Notes under the pieces: generated by a model | What the model was told of the DNA's origin: nothing | What the model saw: only the letters and a program-made list of their open reading frames with translations | Database searches by the model: none | In this document: piece after piece, positions 21,241 through 34,400 of the stretch | Numbering within the stretch: position 1 is the stretch's first letter | Layout of the letters: each line of letters starts with the position of its first letter | Made by a program: the position numbers and the translations under genes | Source: Sisyra terminalis | Taxonomy: Eukaryota > Arthropoda > Insecta > Neuroptera > Sisyridae | Assembly: GCA_958496175.1 (NCBI GenBank) | Contig: OY292275.1 | Span: forward strand, 38,703,701-38,767,700 | DNA: 64,000 nucleotides | Direction: 5' to 3'

Positions 21241-23440
21241 CTAATAAATAATCCACTGTGTAGACACTCAATATGTATAGTCATTTGCGTATACCATACT
21301 GTAATTATAAATAGCCATATCATTTATAAGTAATATAATGTTGCTCTCGTTTTTAATAATTATATTAAGTTTAAAGGATTTTTACTACTGAGCTGTAAAC
21401 TAGAGTGAACGTGCTTCATATACCCAATGTTGATTTTACATTGTTATTTCTTCTCAATTTGTTAAGTCCTTGTAACTCTTTCTGCAGCATATTTCTACAG
21501 AATATATTATATTTTCTTTGACTTCATGTTGAAGTAGCGTTCAAACTGTGATAGTTTGATATGTGGACATTTGCGTTACTTCTAATTTAATTGACTGGGT
21601 ATGAAAATTGTTTGGAAAGTGGGGATCTGATGAAATTGATTATATTTTCGACAGTTTTATGACGAAGTTCATTCTAGTCTACATCTCAGTGGATCTCACT
21701 CCCTTCTAAGTAAATAAACTTTTTTTATGAAAATATTTGAATTTATATTCGCATGTACATTAATTTTATATACATAATGAGTTGAAAATTTTGAAAAATT
21801 TTCTTTTGGGAGTGAATGGGGATTTAATGTTATAATTAGCAACTTTTTAATCAAAAATGAATTAACATTTCTTTCAAATGAAATAACTCAGTTAAAGATA
21901 AGTAGGTAATTATTGATGAAATTCTATAATTAAAAACAATAATATTTAGCTAATAAGAACTAGTGATTTATTATTAAACTTTTATTTTTTATGTAATAGT
22001 TCAATAAAATTAAACATTTGATGTTAGGCCTGCGTAAAAGTCAGCCATTTAGGAAAGCTCAACAGCTAAATAATTTTTAAAACGGTAGGATTAGAATAAT
22101 TTATAACATTTTTGTTATATTTTTAACCTATTCACCTTAAATTCATTGGGATGTTAATCTCAATTAACTAATTAACCGAATTTAAAATGTATGAAAACAA
22201 ATGTTGCAACTTGTGAGTTAATTGTTTGTCCAGTGAGAAAACATATTTTTTTAATTTCAAAAATATAATTTTATCGTTCCCATTTTCTAAAAATAACTTC
22301 TTATTTCAAAACAAACCATTAAATAAGGTTATTGACGAACCTTCAAAGTTGAAAATAATACCTCTACATTACAACCCCATTATTTTAAGCTTTAATATAC
22401 TCTATTGTATATAGGTATTTCTAAATGGAAAACCATGATCACATAGTTTTATAGAACATATTCTATATATTTAAATAAAGTTATTCCACCTTTTCATTTT
22501 TTCTATAGAAATACAAATACAAGTGATTAATAATTTTACCGTGTGACATTACACCATTAAAATATTTTATGTAGGGCTTATAAACTTACGAATATTCACT
22601 AAAACAGCTAAATATAGGTCAAAGAAAAGTAGGACACCAAAATCATAATGTGATGATTACAATCGAAGATCTTTACATTTTTACTGTAGTTACGTATATT
22701 GTTTGAGTTTCCGGATGGACTAGAAAGCAAATCATGCTATATCTTATTGTTTCAATTTTTTTTCGTACAAATATAATAATTACTTTTTTATTTGGTTGAA
22801 ACTTAGCACATACAAATTTCAGTTTAATTTTGTCAACCAGTAGGAACTTGTGAGTTGAAATCTATTGTAAATAAAGTATACCAAGTCTAATTCATCTTTA
22901 ATTATAATAAAATATTTTAGTTATGTAATTAATGATTTTTACTTTTTTACGGATTTTTTATTAGATTTATTACCCAATTAAAACTAAGCTTAAATCACAT
23001 TTATATGTTTACTTTTATATGAAATACTTTATTAAAATCGAATTTTAGTTGCTTTATTATTTTATAATATATAAAAATATAAAATGAATATATATATCTT
23101 CGTAAACGGTTTGTTTGAAATTTGACTTGTATAATTATTAACTGCAGTTGAAATTGAGTGAACGCTTATATTTTATGAATAAATTCATAATCGTTTATTT
23201 TTTTATGCAAATGACATTTAGTTATCATTGAGCATTTGAATCGATTTTCTACTTATTAGATTGCCTAAATTGATTTAAAGATTAGTGAATATTTAATACA
23301 TCATTACTGAGGTGGTCGTAATCTCTGGAAAATTGGAAAATCAGAGAGACTTTTTTGGTCTGGAAAAGAAAGGAAAAACTATTGTTTTATTTTTTTTGTT
23401 TAAACTAAAATTTTCTGATTTTACCACTGTAAATATTTTG

Positions 23441-23688
23441 ATTAATGAATAATAATATATATCTTATGACTCAACTTCTTCTTTATTACGACGCGTTTCA
23501 ACAGTTTTTGGCTGTCATCATCAGATAATGATTATTTTGTCAATTGTAAACAAATTTCATAAATCTATTTGATATTTATTTACAACTGACAAAATAATCA
23601 TTACCAGTTGACGATAGCTAAAAACTGTTGAAACGCGTCGTAGTAAGGAAAAAATTGAGTCATAGGACATATATTATTATTCATTAAT
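23441..23688. mobile_element. long palindrome with a hammerhead-ribozyme-like core (Penelope-like or retrozyme relic)
   Basis: Two arms of about 110 bp (23441-23550 and 23578-23688) are near-perfect inverted copies around a 27-bp loop. On the minus strand the left arm reads CTGATGA (23524-23518), then a GACAG...CTGTT stem, GAAA (23499-23496), and ACGCGT followed by C. CUGANGA, GAAA and a self-complementary ACGCGU stem III are the hammerhead core of Penelope-like elements. Flanks ATTAT and GTAAT can form stem I. One extra T after CTGATGA weakens stem II. The right-arm copy keeps GAAACGCGTC but has a mutated CTGATGA. No reverse transcriptase is present. Confidence 0.55.
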
Positions 23689-24182
23689 TTATTAATTGTG
23701 ACTCGGAAATAAATAAAATATTTATCAATGTAAATGTTCATTATTTTTTTCTTTCAAAAAAAACAAATTGATGTTACAAAAATTCCTTAAAAGATGTAGA
23801 AGGCTATGGATTTTTTTTTTATTTTTTTTAGGGAAAAATTGTGACCATTTTGATTTTATTGTCATAGGAAGGAATACAGTTGCATAAATTATAAACCCTC
23901 ATTTTAGAATTTCCTTGCTAAATTTTGCTAAAAATTTCTAAATTTGCAGAGTAAATTTAGTATTTTCTGATTGAATTGTTGGCAATTTCACGATTCTTTA
24001 TAGTTGTGCTTTTATTGTTAATTGTTATTATTGAAGTACATATTTTTGATATTGATTTTACTTTTGTAAATTAAAAATTAGAGAGTATATTTTGAAGTTA
24101 TTAAAATTACATGCCTTTCAATGCTTAACAAAATCATGCATTAAAATAAATTAAACAATATTATTACTATACGTTACCTTAC

Positions 24183-24270
24183 TCATGGACGAGTGGTTAA
24201 GGTGACCACTCTAAAACTGGTAGGTGCATATTTCAACTATAGTGGCAAACAAATTTGAATATTTCCCAAT
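24183..24270 (+). mobile_element. tRNA-like SINE, copy B (decayed)
   Basis: GGACGAGTGGTTAAGG fits a tRNA-Ser or tRNA-Leu-type A box. The CTAAAACTGGTAGGTG segment and the following AAACAAATTTGAATATTT align with the anticodon-arm region and body of copies A and C. The B box is eroded, so it is a dead SINE rather than a functional tRNA. Confidence 0.5.
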
Positions 24271-24850
24271 TTAATTTTTTTTTAAATCTAAGAAATGTTT
24301 ATAATAAGCATTATAATAAGCACCTTTTGATGAATGTTCTAGTTTAATTCTATTAAAAAAAATACTGAAATTTGTAGAAATAGGTTTTGTTTTGATATTA
24401 GTTAAATTAAGTAAAATAATTAGGTTCTTAAAAGATTAAAATATTTTTACCAGATATTAATTAAACTCATTTTTCAGCAAATATATATTTTTAATAAACA
24501 AATAGCCGCTTGATGACCAAAGACTTAAAGTGAGTCTTGATTCTGGATACCGCTGCATTAAAAACCAGTTATTATAAAAAATACAATATAATATGTATTA
24601 TCTACTAAATGTTATAAATGGTTTACTACCTCATCTTAATATTAAAAAACTACCATAAAAACGAAAGTATGAATCCACCATCAAAATAAGTACTGAAGCA
24701 TGAATACCATATATGCTGCTGTTATAAAAAAAGGCATTAACTAATTAAAATACATGTCATTATATATATTTTATTATTTGGCATAGTTTCATATTTTTAT
24801 TAAAGTAAAATAATTTAGGTTGAAAATTTAAAGAATGACTTCGTTTTCAG

Positions 24851-24964
24851 AACCTCTCCCGATGAAACTTCGAGCGTTACCTCAATCCTTCTGGCGACAA
24901 CCAAACAACACGAATGGTTTATCTCCAGGCGCAATTTATCCTGTTTTACCACCGCTTGCTAATA
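24851..24964 (+). CDS. unrecognised 345-residue protein, exon 2
   Basis: The exon completes the Glu codon from exon 1 and encodes PLPMKLRALPQSFWRQPN followed by LSPGAIYPVLPPLAN. This proline-rich, Trp-containing segment looks like the most constrained part of the protein, perhaps a short binding motif. The donor GTAAGT is at 24965, in phase 1. Confidence 0.85.
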
Positions 24965-25462
24965 GTAAGTACAAAAAATATTGATCATTTCGTTTTGAAC
25001 GCAATAAAATATTAAAAATGCATAGGTTCAATTAGTAAACATCAATAATTTACACTCATTCGTATATAATTTAAAATTAAAAACCCTAAAACCTTATAAT
25101 TTTCTTGTGGAAAACGTTGTTTAAACATTAATAAAAACAATTAAAATCGATTGTCCCAGTTTTATCCAGCATAGTAGGAATAACAGTATACAATGTGGTC
25201 AGTGAAAAAATCAATTTTCTTGATGGGATGTGCTTGTATAATATATAGCGACCCAACAAGTGTAATTTGTCTGAAAAAACTCTACATAGTGTGCAGGAGA
25301 TATGAAAATATTAAATATTTATTAAACAATTTGACAAAGTTAAGTGTTTGTGAATCGAAAATTGGTAACGTGGGAAAAACGAAACACTTTATTGATCTTT
25401 ATAAAGTTTTGATTCGAATTTAAGGTCATTTATTTGCGTTTCTAAAATATTTTTTCTTTCAG

Positions 25463-25610
25463 GTTCTCGGGAATTTAATCAAGAGGAAAGACACGAAGGA
25501 GTCATGAGTAAAGCCAACACTGATTTACTTTTTAGTCTCTTTCATAACGTCGAAGCTCAACAGAGGAAAAGTCAAGGAAAAACTCTTGCACCAGTAGCTA
25601 AAAGAGGAAG
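25463..25610 (+). CDS. unrecognised 345-residue protein, exon 3
   Basis: After CTTTCAG, the exon encodes SREFNQEERHEGVMSKANTD and then LLFSLFHNVEAQQRKSQGK and a basic AKRGR at the boundary. The predicted amphipathic helix around LLFSLFHNVEAQ and the basic tail could support protein contact or nuclear import. The donor GTAAAT is at 25611, in phase 2. Confidence 0.8.
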
Positions 25611-27911
25611 GTAAATAATTTTGTTTATATACGTTTTTATAATATTTTTCGCAAAGTACTTTCATGGATTGATTTGCTTAGTATGAGGTTTTCCATTAAA
25701 CAAATATTATCTTACTTCCGATCGTCTATTTAGAGTTTAATGAAAATCGATATGTAATTTTCTTTATTATTATTTTTTTAGAAAATGAGAAAAGTAAACA
25801 TATTTTTGAAACATTATAGATTGAAAATTGTTATACGAGCATCTGCTTTTCACAAGTATGCTCATACTCATTAGAATTATTATTTGTCATCACATTGTAA
25901 CAAAAAAAAAACTCTCTTTAAAAGTTTAATAATAATAACAATTATAATAAAGTCTACGAATAATAATAAAAGCTTAATAACTGACTTGTGATTAAAAAAA
26001 AACAACTAAAAAACGATTAAAATTTTTGACATTTTTCAATATTTTGAAATTATTAACTTATAAAATTGGTTCGGTTATTCGATATTAAGTGATTCACCAT
26101 TGTAGATTAGAGTCTAATAAGTTTACAAAAATTTAAATTAGCTAATTAAGGGGTTATACGCAGTTGAAAGACCATAAAAAGATGTGTTTTTAACATTTTT
26201 TTAGAAAGGGATTTTACTAAACAAATATATAAGTATTAATTATACATACAGTGTCTACTTTTAAGTTCCTAATGACACTACTAAGAACATATAAAAATAT
26301 TGATATTCAATGCTCCTGTAGATCGTCTTCCGATGGTTCTCCAAAAAAAGACCTTTGGCGGGAATTACGGTACCTCGGGTTTCAATTATTTGAAATCAAA
26401 ATGAAATTATTCTTTAAAAAAATTAGATTCTTCTAGTGGATAAATGAATCTTGGTAATAATCAAGGCAATAGTCAAAATTTATTTTTTTAAGAAAATGAG
26501 GACTATGTAAAGAAAAACTTCAAATTTTCAAAGTTTTGCGAAAAATCATTAAAAAAATATAACTATCGGAAACTTTATTTCGTTTACTATTACCCGAAGA
26601 ATATATCTAAGAAGGTTATGTTAAAATTTCAGATTGATTGGTAAAGCTCTAATTGTTTTATTTTTATTTTTAAAAAGTTTTCTCAACTAATTACCATTCC
26701 AAAATACCATAAAATAAATCATTACAACCTAGTTTGTATTGGCTTTGGCTCTATAAAATTATTGTTTATAAATTTTGTATAAATGCTGAATGTTTATGTG
26801 TAAAACGGAAATATAAAAAATGAAGAAATGAAAATAGAGTTTATAGGTGAATTTTTTTTAAATCATTGCTCGCAATTCAAGTTTTATAAAGTACAAAGTA
26901 TGCCTCATTGGAAAAAAAATATGTATAAGTATATTTGAAATTACTCGTTTTTTTAAACAGTTTCGTGTTGCCATCTGACACGTAAATAGTAAACTTATAA
27001 TACGTATGTATACAAGCACATATTAAATATTACAAGTTGCATACGTAATATGTAGCAGATTTAGAATCCACATATTATAACAAAGAAGTTGATAAGTAGT
27101 CTTGTAATATCATTTCTGTTTTTTCAAAAACTATGATTTGTTTATAGAGTAACTTAAGTAGTGACTTATCACATAGCAGTTACGAAGCGATTCAATACTA
27201 CTAGATGACAACTGAGGAAGATTGCTTGGTAATCGAAATATGTATCTGGACAATACGTCAAAAATACAATTGTTTGAGCTTTTGTTTTTGTTTGTGAATA
27301 CATTTTTTATGTATACTTTACGAGTTTCATTATTTAGTAATACCTCCTCATTTTTAAGGGTCAAAAATTTCCAGGAGGCCAATATTTAAAACCTCAATCT
27401 GTATTTAGGTATTACTTTGGAGTATGTATTGAGTAATTTATTACTATTGAGTTGATATTGAGTTACTAAATAGTAGAATGCCATTCTTTGGAATTACATT
27501 AAAATGTCCGCACAGTGTGGCAAATCGAGCTTTTTATATTAACTGAATATATTAGCTACAGCTTTGAAGCTCAATAAAATTTTTATACGCTGGCACGAAC
27601 TTAAAATTTAAATTCATTTTATATTGATTTTTAGAGCCGAAGTCTGAAATAAACAAACATTTGTATTCATTAAGTATGTCTTTTAAAAAAAAACTACAAT
27701 ATTTTCAGACATATGTAATAAATCGTTTTTTTAAATGCAACAATTCGATTGATAAATTAAAAATGTATGTGCGTGAGAACGAAATATTCGATTTTGTGAC
27801 AGCTTGACAATAAAATTGATTGAAAAGTAAATTCTATCCTTGACAATCTATTATTTATCAAAGAAAACCGTAACTTTATCGAAAAGTATAATTATAATGT
27901 TTTTTTTTCAG
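25611..27911 (+). other. intron 3 of the 18388-28249 gene
   Basis: AT-rich intron of 2.3 kb ending TTTTTTTTCAG. The only structured part is a copy (27150-27420) of the repeat family also present at 56.9-57.4 kb. The minus-strand frame across that copy is repeat sequence, not a gene. Confidence 0.6.
27150..27420. repeat. repeat family member, partner of the 56904-57440 copy
   Basis: CATCACATAGCAGTTA-like, AGCGAT(C/T)CAATACTACT and GGAAGATTG blocks here match the reverse complement of the centre of the 57-kb element. The adjoining AATCGAAATATG arm, TTTGAGCTTTTG and, farther right, AAAAATTTCCAGG match that element in the plus orientation. The 27-kb copy has only one arm. The relative inversion of the centre is described as a finding. 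Confidence 0.65.
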
Positions 27912-28065
27912 ACCAAAAAGGAATAATACAACACTTACGAAAGCTGCATTAAAGGATGAAGACCCATGTTTGGTTAGTTCAGTAACAGAAACAATTTTAC
28001 CATTAATTCCTCCCGAAAAGAACATTTCAAACTCATTACAAGCTCGAATTAATGAAGGACAACAG
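27912..28065 (+). CDS. unrecognised 345-residue protein, exon 4
   Basis: The exon completes an Arg codon to give RPKRNNTTLTKAALKDEDP and then LVSSVTETILPLIPPEKN and SLQARINEGQQ. The mix is basic at the start and hydrophobic/proline in the middle. Donor GTAATT at 28066, phase 0. The next intron (28066-28135) is only 70 bp. Confidence 0.8.
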
Positions 28066-28135
28066 GTAATTTATATTGATATTTTATATTGAGCTATTAA
28101 ATATTGATTGATTACTAATTATTTATACTTTTTAG

Positions 28136-28249
28136 GTTTTAGCAATGGTAACACTTAATAGTGAAGATAGACCCAATATTAATTTACCTACGCTAAACGT
28201 CGATCATAATTATTCCCAAATTCTTTCTGAGCTCGTCGTCCAATTATAA
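28136..28249 (+). CDS. unrecognised 345-residue protein, exon 5 (last)
   Basis: After TTTTTAG, the last exon encodes VLAMVTLNSEDRPNINLP and a terminal segment with NVDHNYSQILSELVVQL before TAA at 28247. The five exons total 1038 nt, 346 codons including the stop, with no internal stop. This is the best evidence that the model is complete. Confidence 0.8.
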   Translation, partial: VLAMVTLNSEDRPNINLPTLNVDHNYSQILSELVVQL

Positions 28250-30639
28250 AATGTTTCATCATATTTCCATAATCGAAGATTTGGTGACTCACTTATCTTT
28301 ATAATTATTATTTATGCTCAGATAAATTTCCTACCTGCATTTTCGTGATGAGAAACGTGATATGAAGATATGAAGAATTCAAATATATATATTTTGTTAG
28401 AAATTATTGTTATACGTTTACAGAAATAATAATTGAGTAAATTAATTATATAACTGTTACAAATTGTAATCATATATATTTTTATCCATCATTAATTTAT
28501 TTAATTATTAATATGAAACCTAGTTATCATAAGTCAAGCAACAGCGTTTTTCGAAACATATAAGAGTTGATTTCTCTGTTAATTAAATGAGCACCAATTA
28601 TAAATTTGGAATTACTATTGCACTTAAATGTTAAGTCCTTATTTAATTTGGAAAACATATTAAGTAAAATAATTACAAAATATTTCATAAACTATTCTGT
28701 CTTCTTTTGATTTTCAAATTGTCAGTCTAGAAAATTATAAACTTTGTGTGTTCATTACTTTTTATTTGGATAATATGTCCAAGATCATTTATTAAAATAA
28801 TAAAAAAAATATTATAATTGTTTACTCTTAACAAGTTTTTTATTTTTTTATACATTTTATAGTTAATCATTATACTGTGATAATATTCAAGGAAACAAAT
28901 TTGGTTTAATTTAATATTTAAAAATTTCCATCAATTTTTTTAATAAATAATTTAAAACATAAGCTTTTTGGTTGCTGCAAATTTAAACATATTTTAATTG
29001 ATTTGCATATACTTCATAAATCGTTAGTTGTTAGGAGCCAATGTTAATTATCATGGATAAATTCGAAAAACAGATTTGTTAAGCTACTTCACCAAATTTT
29101 TAAATTGAAAAAACAAATTATGTTCTATTTTGTAGCTTAAGATTATTGAATTATATAAAAATCGAATAGTCAAGAGAGCTCACCAACGGAACAACATTGA
29201 TATATAGTAATTTTTTTTAATAAACCAATTTTACAATAAACTAAGGCAAACATCAGAATATGAGAAATTCTATAAGATATACGCTATAGATATAAATCGC
29301 CGAATTTGTAAGAAATGATACGATAGCCACCAAAATAACAATATAGATTACACTTTATAAAAAGCAAAATTTCCAAGCATTAAAATATTGTTTTTGTAAA
29401 TATGGTATTTCAATTTGAAATGAGGGAATGACGAAATGAAGTATAACTTTAAAAATCTTCTTTATATTATTAAACTTAGCTTTTGTTTGTTACCTCTGTA
29501 TTTTTGGGTAAGTTTACTGCTCCTGATAACCTACCTACTTACCTGTGCAATTATTATTAAGATACAGTAAAAACCTCTATTTTTTTCAATGTGAGGAAAT
29601 GACGACGGGAAATATAATCATAAAATAATTTTCATATTTTTTTTTTGGGAATAGATACTCTAACACGCGTAAGATGCCCTTAATATATGAAATAATAGAT
29701 AGTATTTCCAACAATCAAAATCAAATGCGTTCATATATCGACTGTTAATAAAGGTCTCAGCGAATGATTTTATTTTATTGGACACATTTAAAAAATATAG
29801 TTGAAAGTGTTTTTTTTACTTTTCATTCCAAACTTAAAAAAAATTGTGAAAATCAATTGTGTTTTTAATATGGTATATTAGTCAAATTTGCAAATAATTT
29901 GTTTGAAAATTTTTTGATTTAGGTCAAAAATGTGCTATTTTCAAGTTTGGGACTAGTGAGGGAATGATTTTCAGGGTACTATTCATTTTTTATTTTATAG
30001 AGATATGCATATGGTTGAAAAATTATAACCAACACCATTAGCCTAAGTGATGTTCTATTCAAGCGAAACGACTTACCATAATAAATGGTTTAGATTTTTG
30101 TAAAAACATAATGGACAAGACTTACGATATTTCATGAGAACTACCCATATATTTTTGCGTAAGACAAAAAAAAAGTATTGATAACATTATATATTAAGGA
30201 AACAAAATTATTTTGTTTTAATTTCCTTCGATAATATGTCTATTAAATGCGTATTTAATGTTATTTGGAAAATAGGTAGGAATATTTAAATAGTATTTTT
30301 AGATTTGGTTGGATAATGTAGCGCTTAAGATTCGGTCTTCAAAACGTTCGTGGTCCTTTTAGGCTATTTGCGATACATTCACAAGGAAACGTAGTGACTG
30401 CTGATATCCTTAAACCGGTCCTGTGTTGCCTTTCATCGCTAACCACCTGTATATTTACAATATGTTATCGTTCGTTAAAATCTACACTAAAACCGTTTTA
30501 TTTCGAGGAAATAGTTTAATGTTAGTTTGTTTTTATGAAAGGTTGAAAACTTAGAAGTAATTTAGCAAGTGTTGATGACTTTTACGACAAGAATTAAAAA
30601 TGTTAAAAGTTTAAAAATGTTTTAAAAGGCAGAATAGTT
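28250..30639. other. 3' UTR and intergenic DNA before bazooka
   Basis: AT-rich sequence, with a possible ATTAAAATAATAAA poly(A) signal near 28790. A less AT-rich patch at 30300-30460 is not assigned. I see no gene. Confidence 0.5.
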
Positions 30640-31453
<814 letters not shown>

Positions 31454-34400
31454 TGAATATGTAACGTGAAACCATCACGCACATGCTGCAACGTTTACTT
31501 TGCAACAATTTTTAGTAAAGCAAAAAGATAAATAAACGATAAAAATTTACTGTCTATGCAAAATTTACATTATTGTTTCATCCGAGAAGAATCTCTAATC
31601 ACTATGCTTTGCACTAAAACTTGTATAATTTCCAAAAATAACTATAATTTCAAATACCCACTATTTTATATTTAAAGATTATTTCTTTAATGATAAACTT
31701 CAAGGTAAAATTCAATTGATCTCTCTTTCTTCAATACTTTTTAAACGCATTATAACATTAGGTAATTGTAAGTGATTACTATTTTCTGGGTAAATAATTA
31801 TCTAAAAAATTTTTTAACTAGCAAAAAAATATCGAATCTATTTTTGCGTCAATTTAATCATAAAATATACCACTATGAGATATTGGTACTGAGATAAAAA
31901 GTCAAAGTCAAAAAAATACTTTAAGTATGTATCATATGTCTTATTCATTGATACTAGCGACAATTTGTATGCAAAACGTTAGTACTGGTATCTAGTGAGC
32001 AATTAGCTCACTTAAATACGGCATTCATACCTGTAAAAATTGTTATCGTTTTTCATTAGCTATGGTAGACAATCACAGAAATCTAACTTAACAAACTATA
32101 AGATACGTCATTCCAAATTGAATATACAAAAATGTTAAGCAAACAATGCAATTAATTTTCGCAATACTTTTCACTCGTACTTAACCAGCATTTTTTTTTG
32201 TCTTGGAAAAATTTTACCAATTCACATGCAGGTTTATTTATTTCATTTTTCTGAATCCATCGAATAGTTGCATAAATGTAATTTGCTATTGACAAACGTT
32301 TTCGTGGAAAAGTATTATTGTAAAATCAAAAAAAAAGTAATAAAAAGCGAGGTAATAATATGCAGGTGTCTATTTTTGAGCGTTAGGGATACTTTTTTTC
32401 ATAACTGAGAATACATTATCTTCTGTGTGATAAGGTTTGAATCAGTATTTATTTTAGTGTTACGTTAACGTTTCAAAATAATAGAAATTATCAGTTCTGT
32501 TAAATAAAATAACATATTTGATTGATAAAGCCTTATCGTTATCGAGTTTTTATGCAATTTAAATATTATATGTGTATGGTTACATTAATTAAGTAATATT
32601 TTCTTTGATATAAAAATATACCTTCGATTTTTTCTCTTATGATGTATTATTAACATTAATCTATAGAATCTATAGAGATATGTTTCAATATATGTGTATT
32701 ATGAAACAATTATTGTTTCATAAGAAACATAAGAGCTGCTTAAAGCCACAGTGGTGCAAATCATAATTTTGAATTTCCCATTTTATTAGCTTAGACAATT
32801 CCTTGAGTAATGAATTATTTATTGGAAAAACAAGTAAATCAATGCCTCAATACTATGTCGATCGACAGTAGACCAAAGTATATCTCCAAATCGCAATAGT
32901 GTGACTTACACCACTTTGACTTTAAGCGGCACAGTTATTGAAACAATCATATCTTCCTATAGAAATAGGTACAAATTTCATATCAACGACATACATGATA
33001 TTCGTTATCTTAACGGAAGAATTGGCTATGAAAAATAGAATAGTATTAGGAAGACTTATTTTAAAATCAAGAAAATTTTAAATTTAAATATTGTATATTA
33101 ATCCAGAATGAATGAAGAATGCCAGTAAATCTTTGCTTTTTGAAATTTAATGCTTCTTATAGGGTCTTATGTATAATTTCAAAATTACAAATTTCGATCA
33201 AAGCTACTTTTTTAAACATAGACCCCTACATACGTTTTAAAATCCCTCTTTCACTCCCATGAAACTAACTTCTAGTTAATTAAAATAAAACTATCACCAT
33301 TAAATTGAAACTATATAAATCAGTATTATAAAGCTATTAGTGTTTGTATATTTACTTTATATTTTTAAACATTAGTTGTAAGTAGTACATAAATAATTTG
33401 TTCACCCAAATATATATTTATTAATTTGTTTTTGGTAAAGCAATTGATATTAAGTAAATTATTAAGCGTTTTCAAAGGCTTACTAATGCGGCTAAGTATG
33501 TATTATTTGCATATTAAGAACTCGATCAAGTATCGATCCCAAAGGGTTTATATCAACTACTTTTGTGACCCATGCATTAGATTGATAAAAACGTAAGAAC
33601 ATAAGGAAAAAGGAATAGAATAAACATAATAATATCACTATTTTGACGATCACCTGCTAAATGCATAATATAAAATTGGATATATTCTTATAAATCGGAT
33701 CTCAAGATATTAATATTGTTTTGTTTTTATGAAACCTAATTTTGCATTACTTAGGGTGACTTAAGACACCTTTTTCAAAAAAGCTTTTTAATATGTAATA
33801 GGTAATGCATTTATGTAGATTAAATAAACGTCAACAATATCAAACATTAAAGGAAAGCATCCAACATATTTCTGTGAAAAAACAATAATTTTAGTTTTTT
33901 ATATAGGTGTTAGAAGATTCATAAATTTTCTTTTTGTCTTATAAATAACCCTATCAACGATATGAAATGGTTAGTGAAACGTTTCTATTATTACCTAACT
34001 CAAATATTTGTCATATTATTCACATCAATTTTGAGTTTTTTTATTTAGAAATATAAATTATTTTACCATATTTATAAGCACAAGTCCTCGTTACCATGTT
34101 TCTCTTGAAGGTATAGAAAATATGTTTTGTCATCTTGAAGTTATCGACATTTATTACTTCTTGATTATATTGAAAGGACTTGTAGAAACGTGCAACTAAA
34201 AAAATCTATAACTCTACAAAAGACAAAAAAAAAAAAGAAAAAGAAAACAATTCTTTGTATAAACTAGAAATAATAAATACTTAAATTAGATTACCAAAGG
34301 AGCGCAATAGTCCTTTAGGACGCAGCGTAGAGGAACTCTTAGCAGAGGTCCTTAGAACAATGAAGGAGAAGGCTAAAACAAGAAACTATTTTGAAAAACT

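Larger units (their letters stand above)
18896..24850 (+). other. large first intron of the 18388-28249 gene
   Basis: About 5.95 kb of AT-rich DNA runs between GTACGT at 18896 and TTCGTTTTCAG ending at 24850. It holds a hAT-like relic (21142-21240), a long palindrome with a ribozyme-like core (23441-23688) and a SINE copy (24183-24270). I see no further exon, but a short one could be missed. Confidence 0.6.

Noticed and set aside
24183..24260. Possible tRNA-Ser or tRNA-Leu gene
   Set aside because: The A box is present, but the B box is destroyed and no acceptor stem pairs; it aligns with the SINE family.
27131..27382. 83-codon minus-strand frame with SLPQLSSSS-like serine run
   Set aside because: It coincides with the repeat shared with 57 kb, where the frame is not kept.
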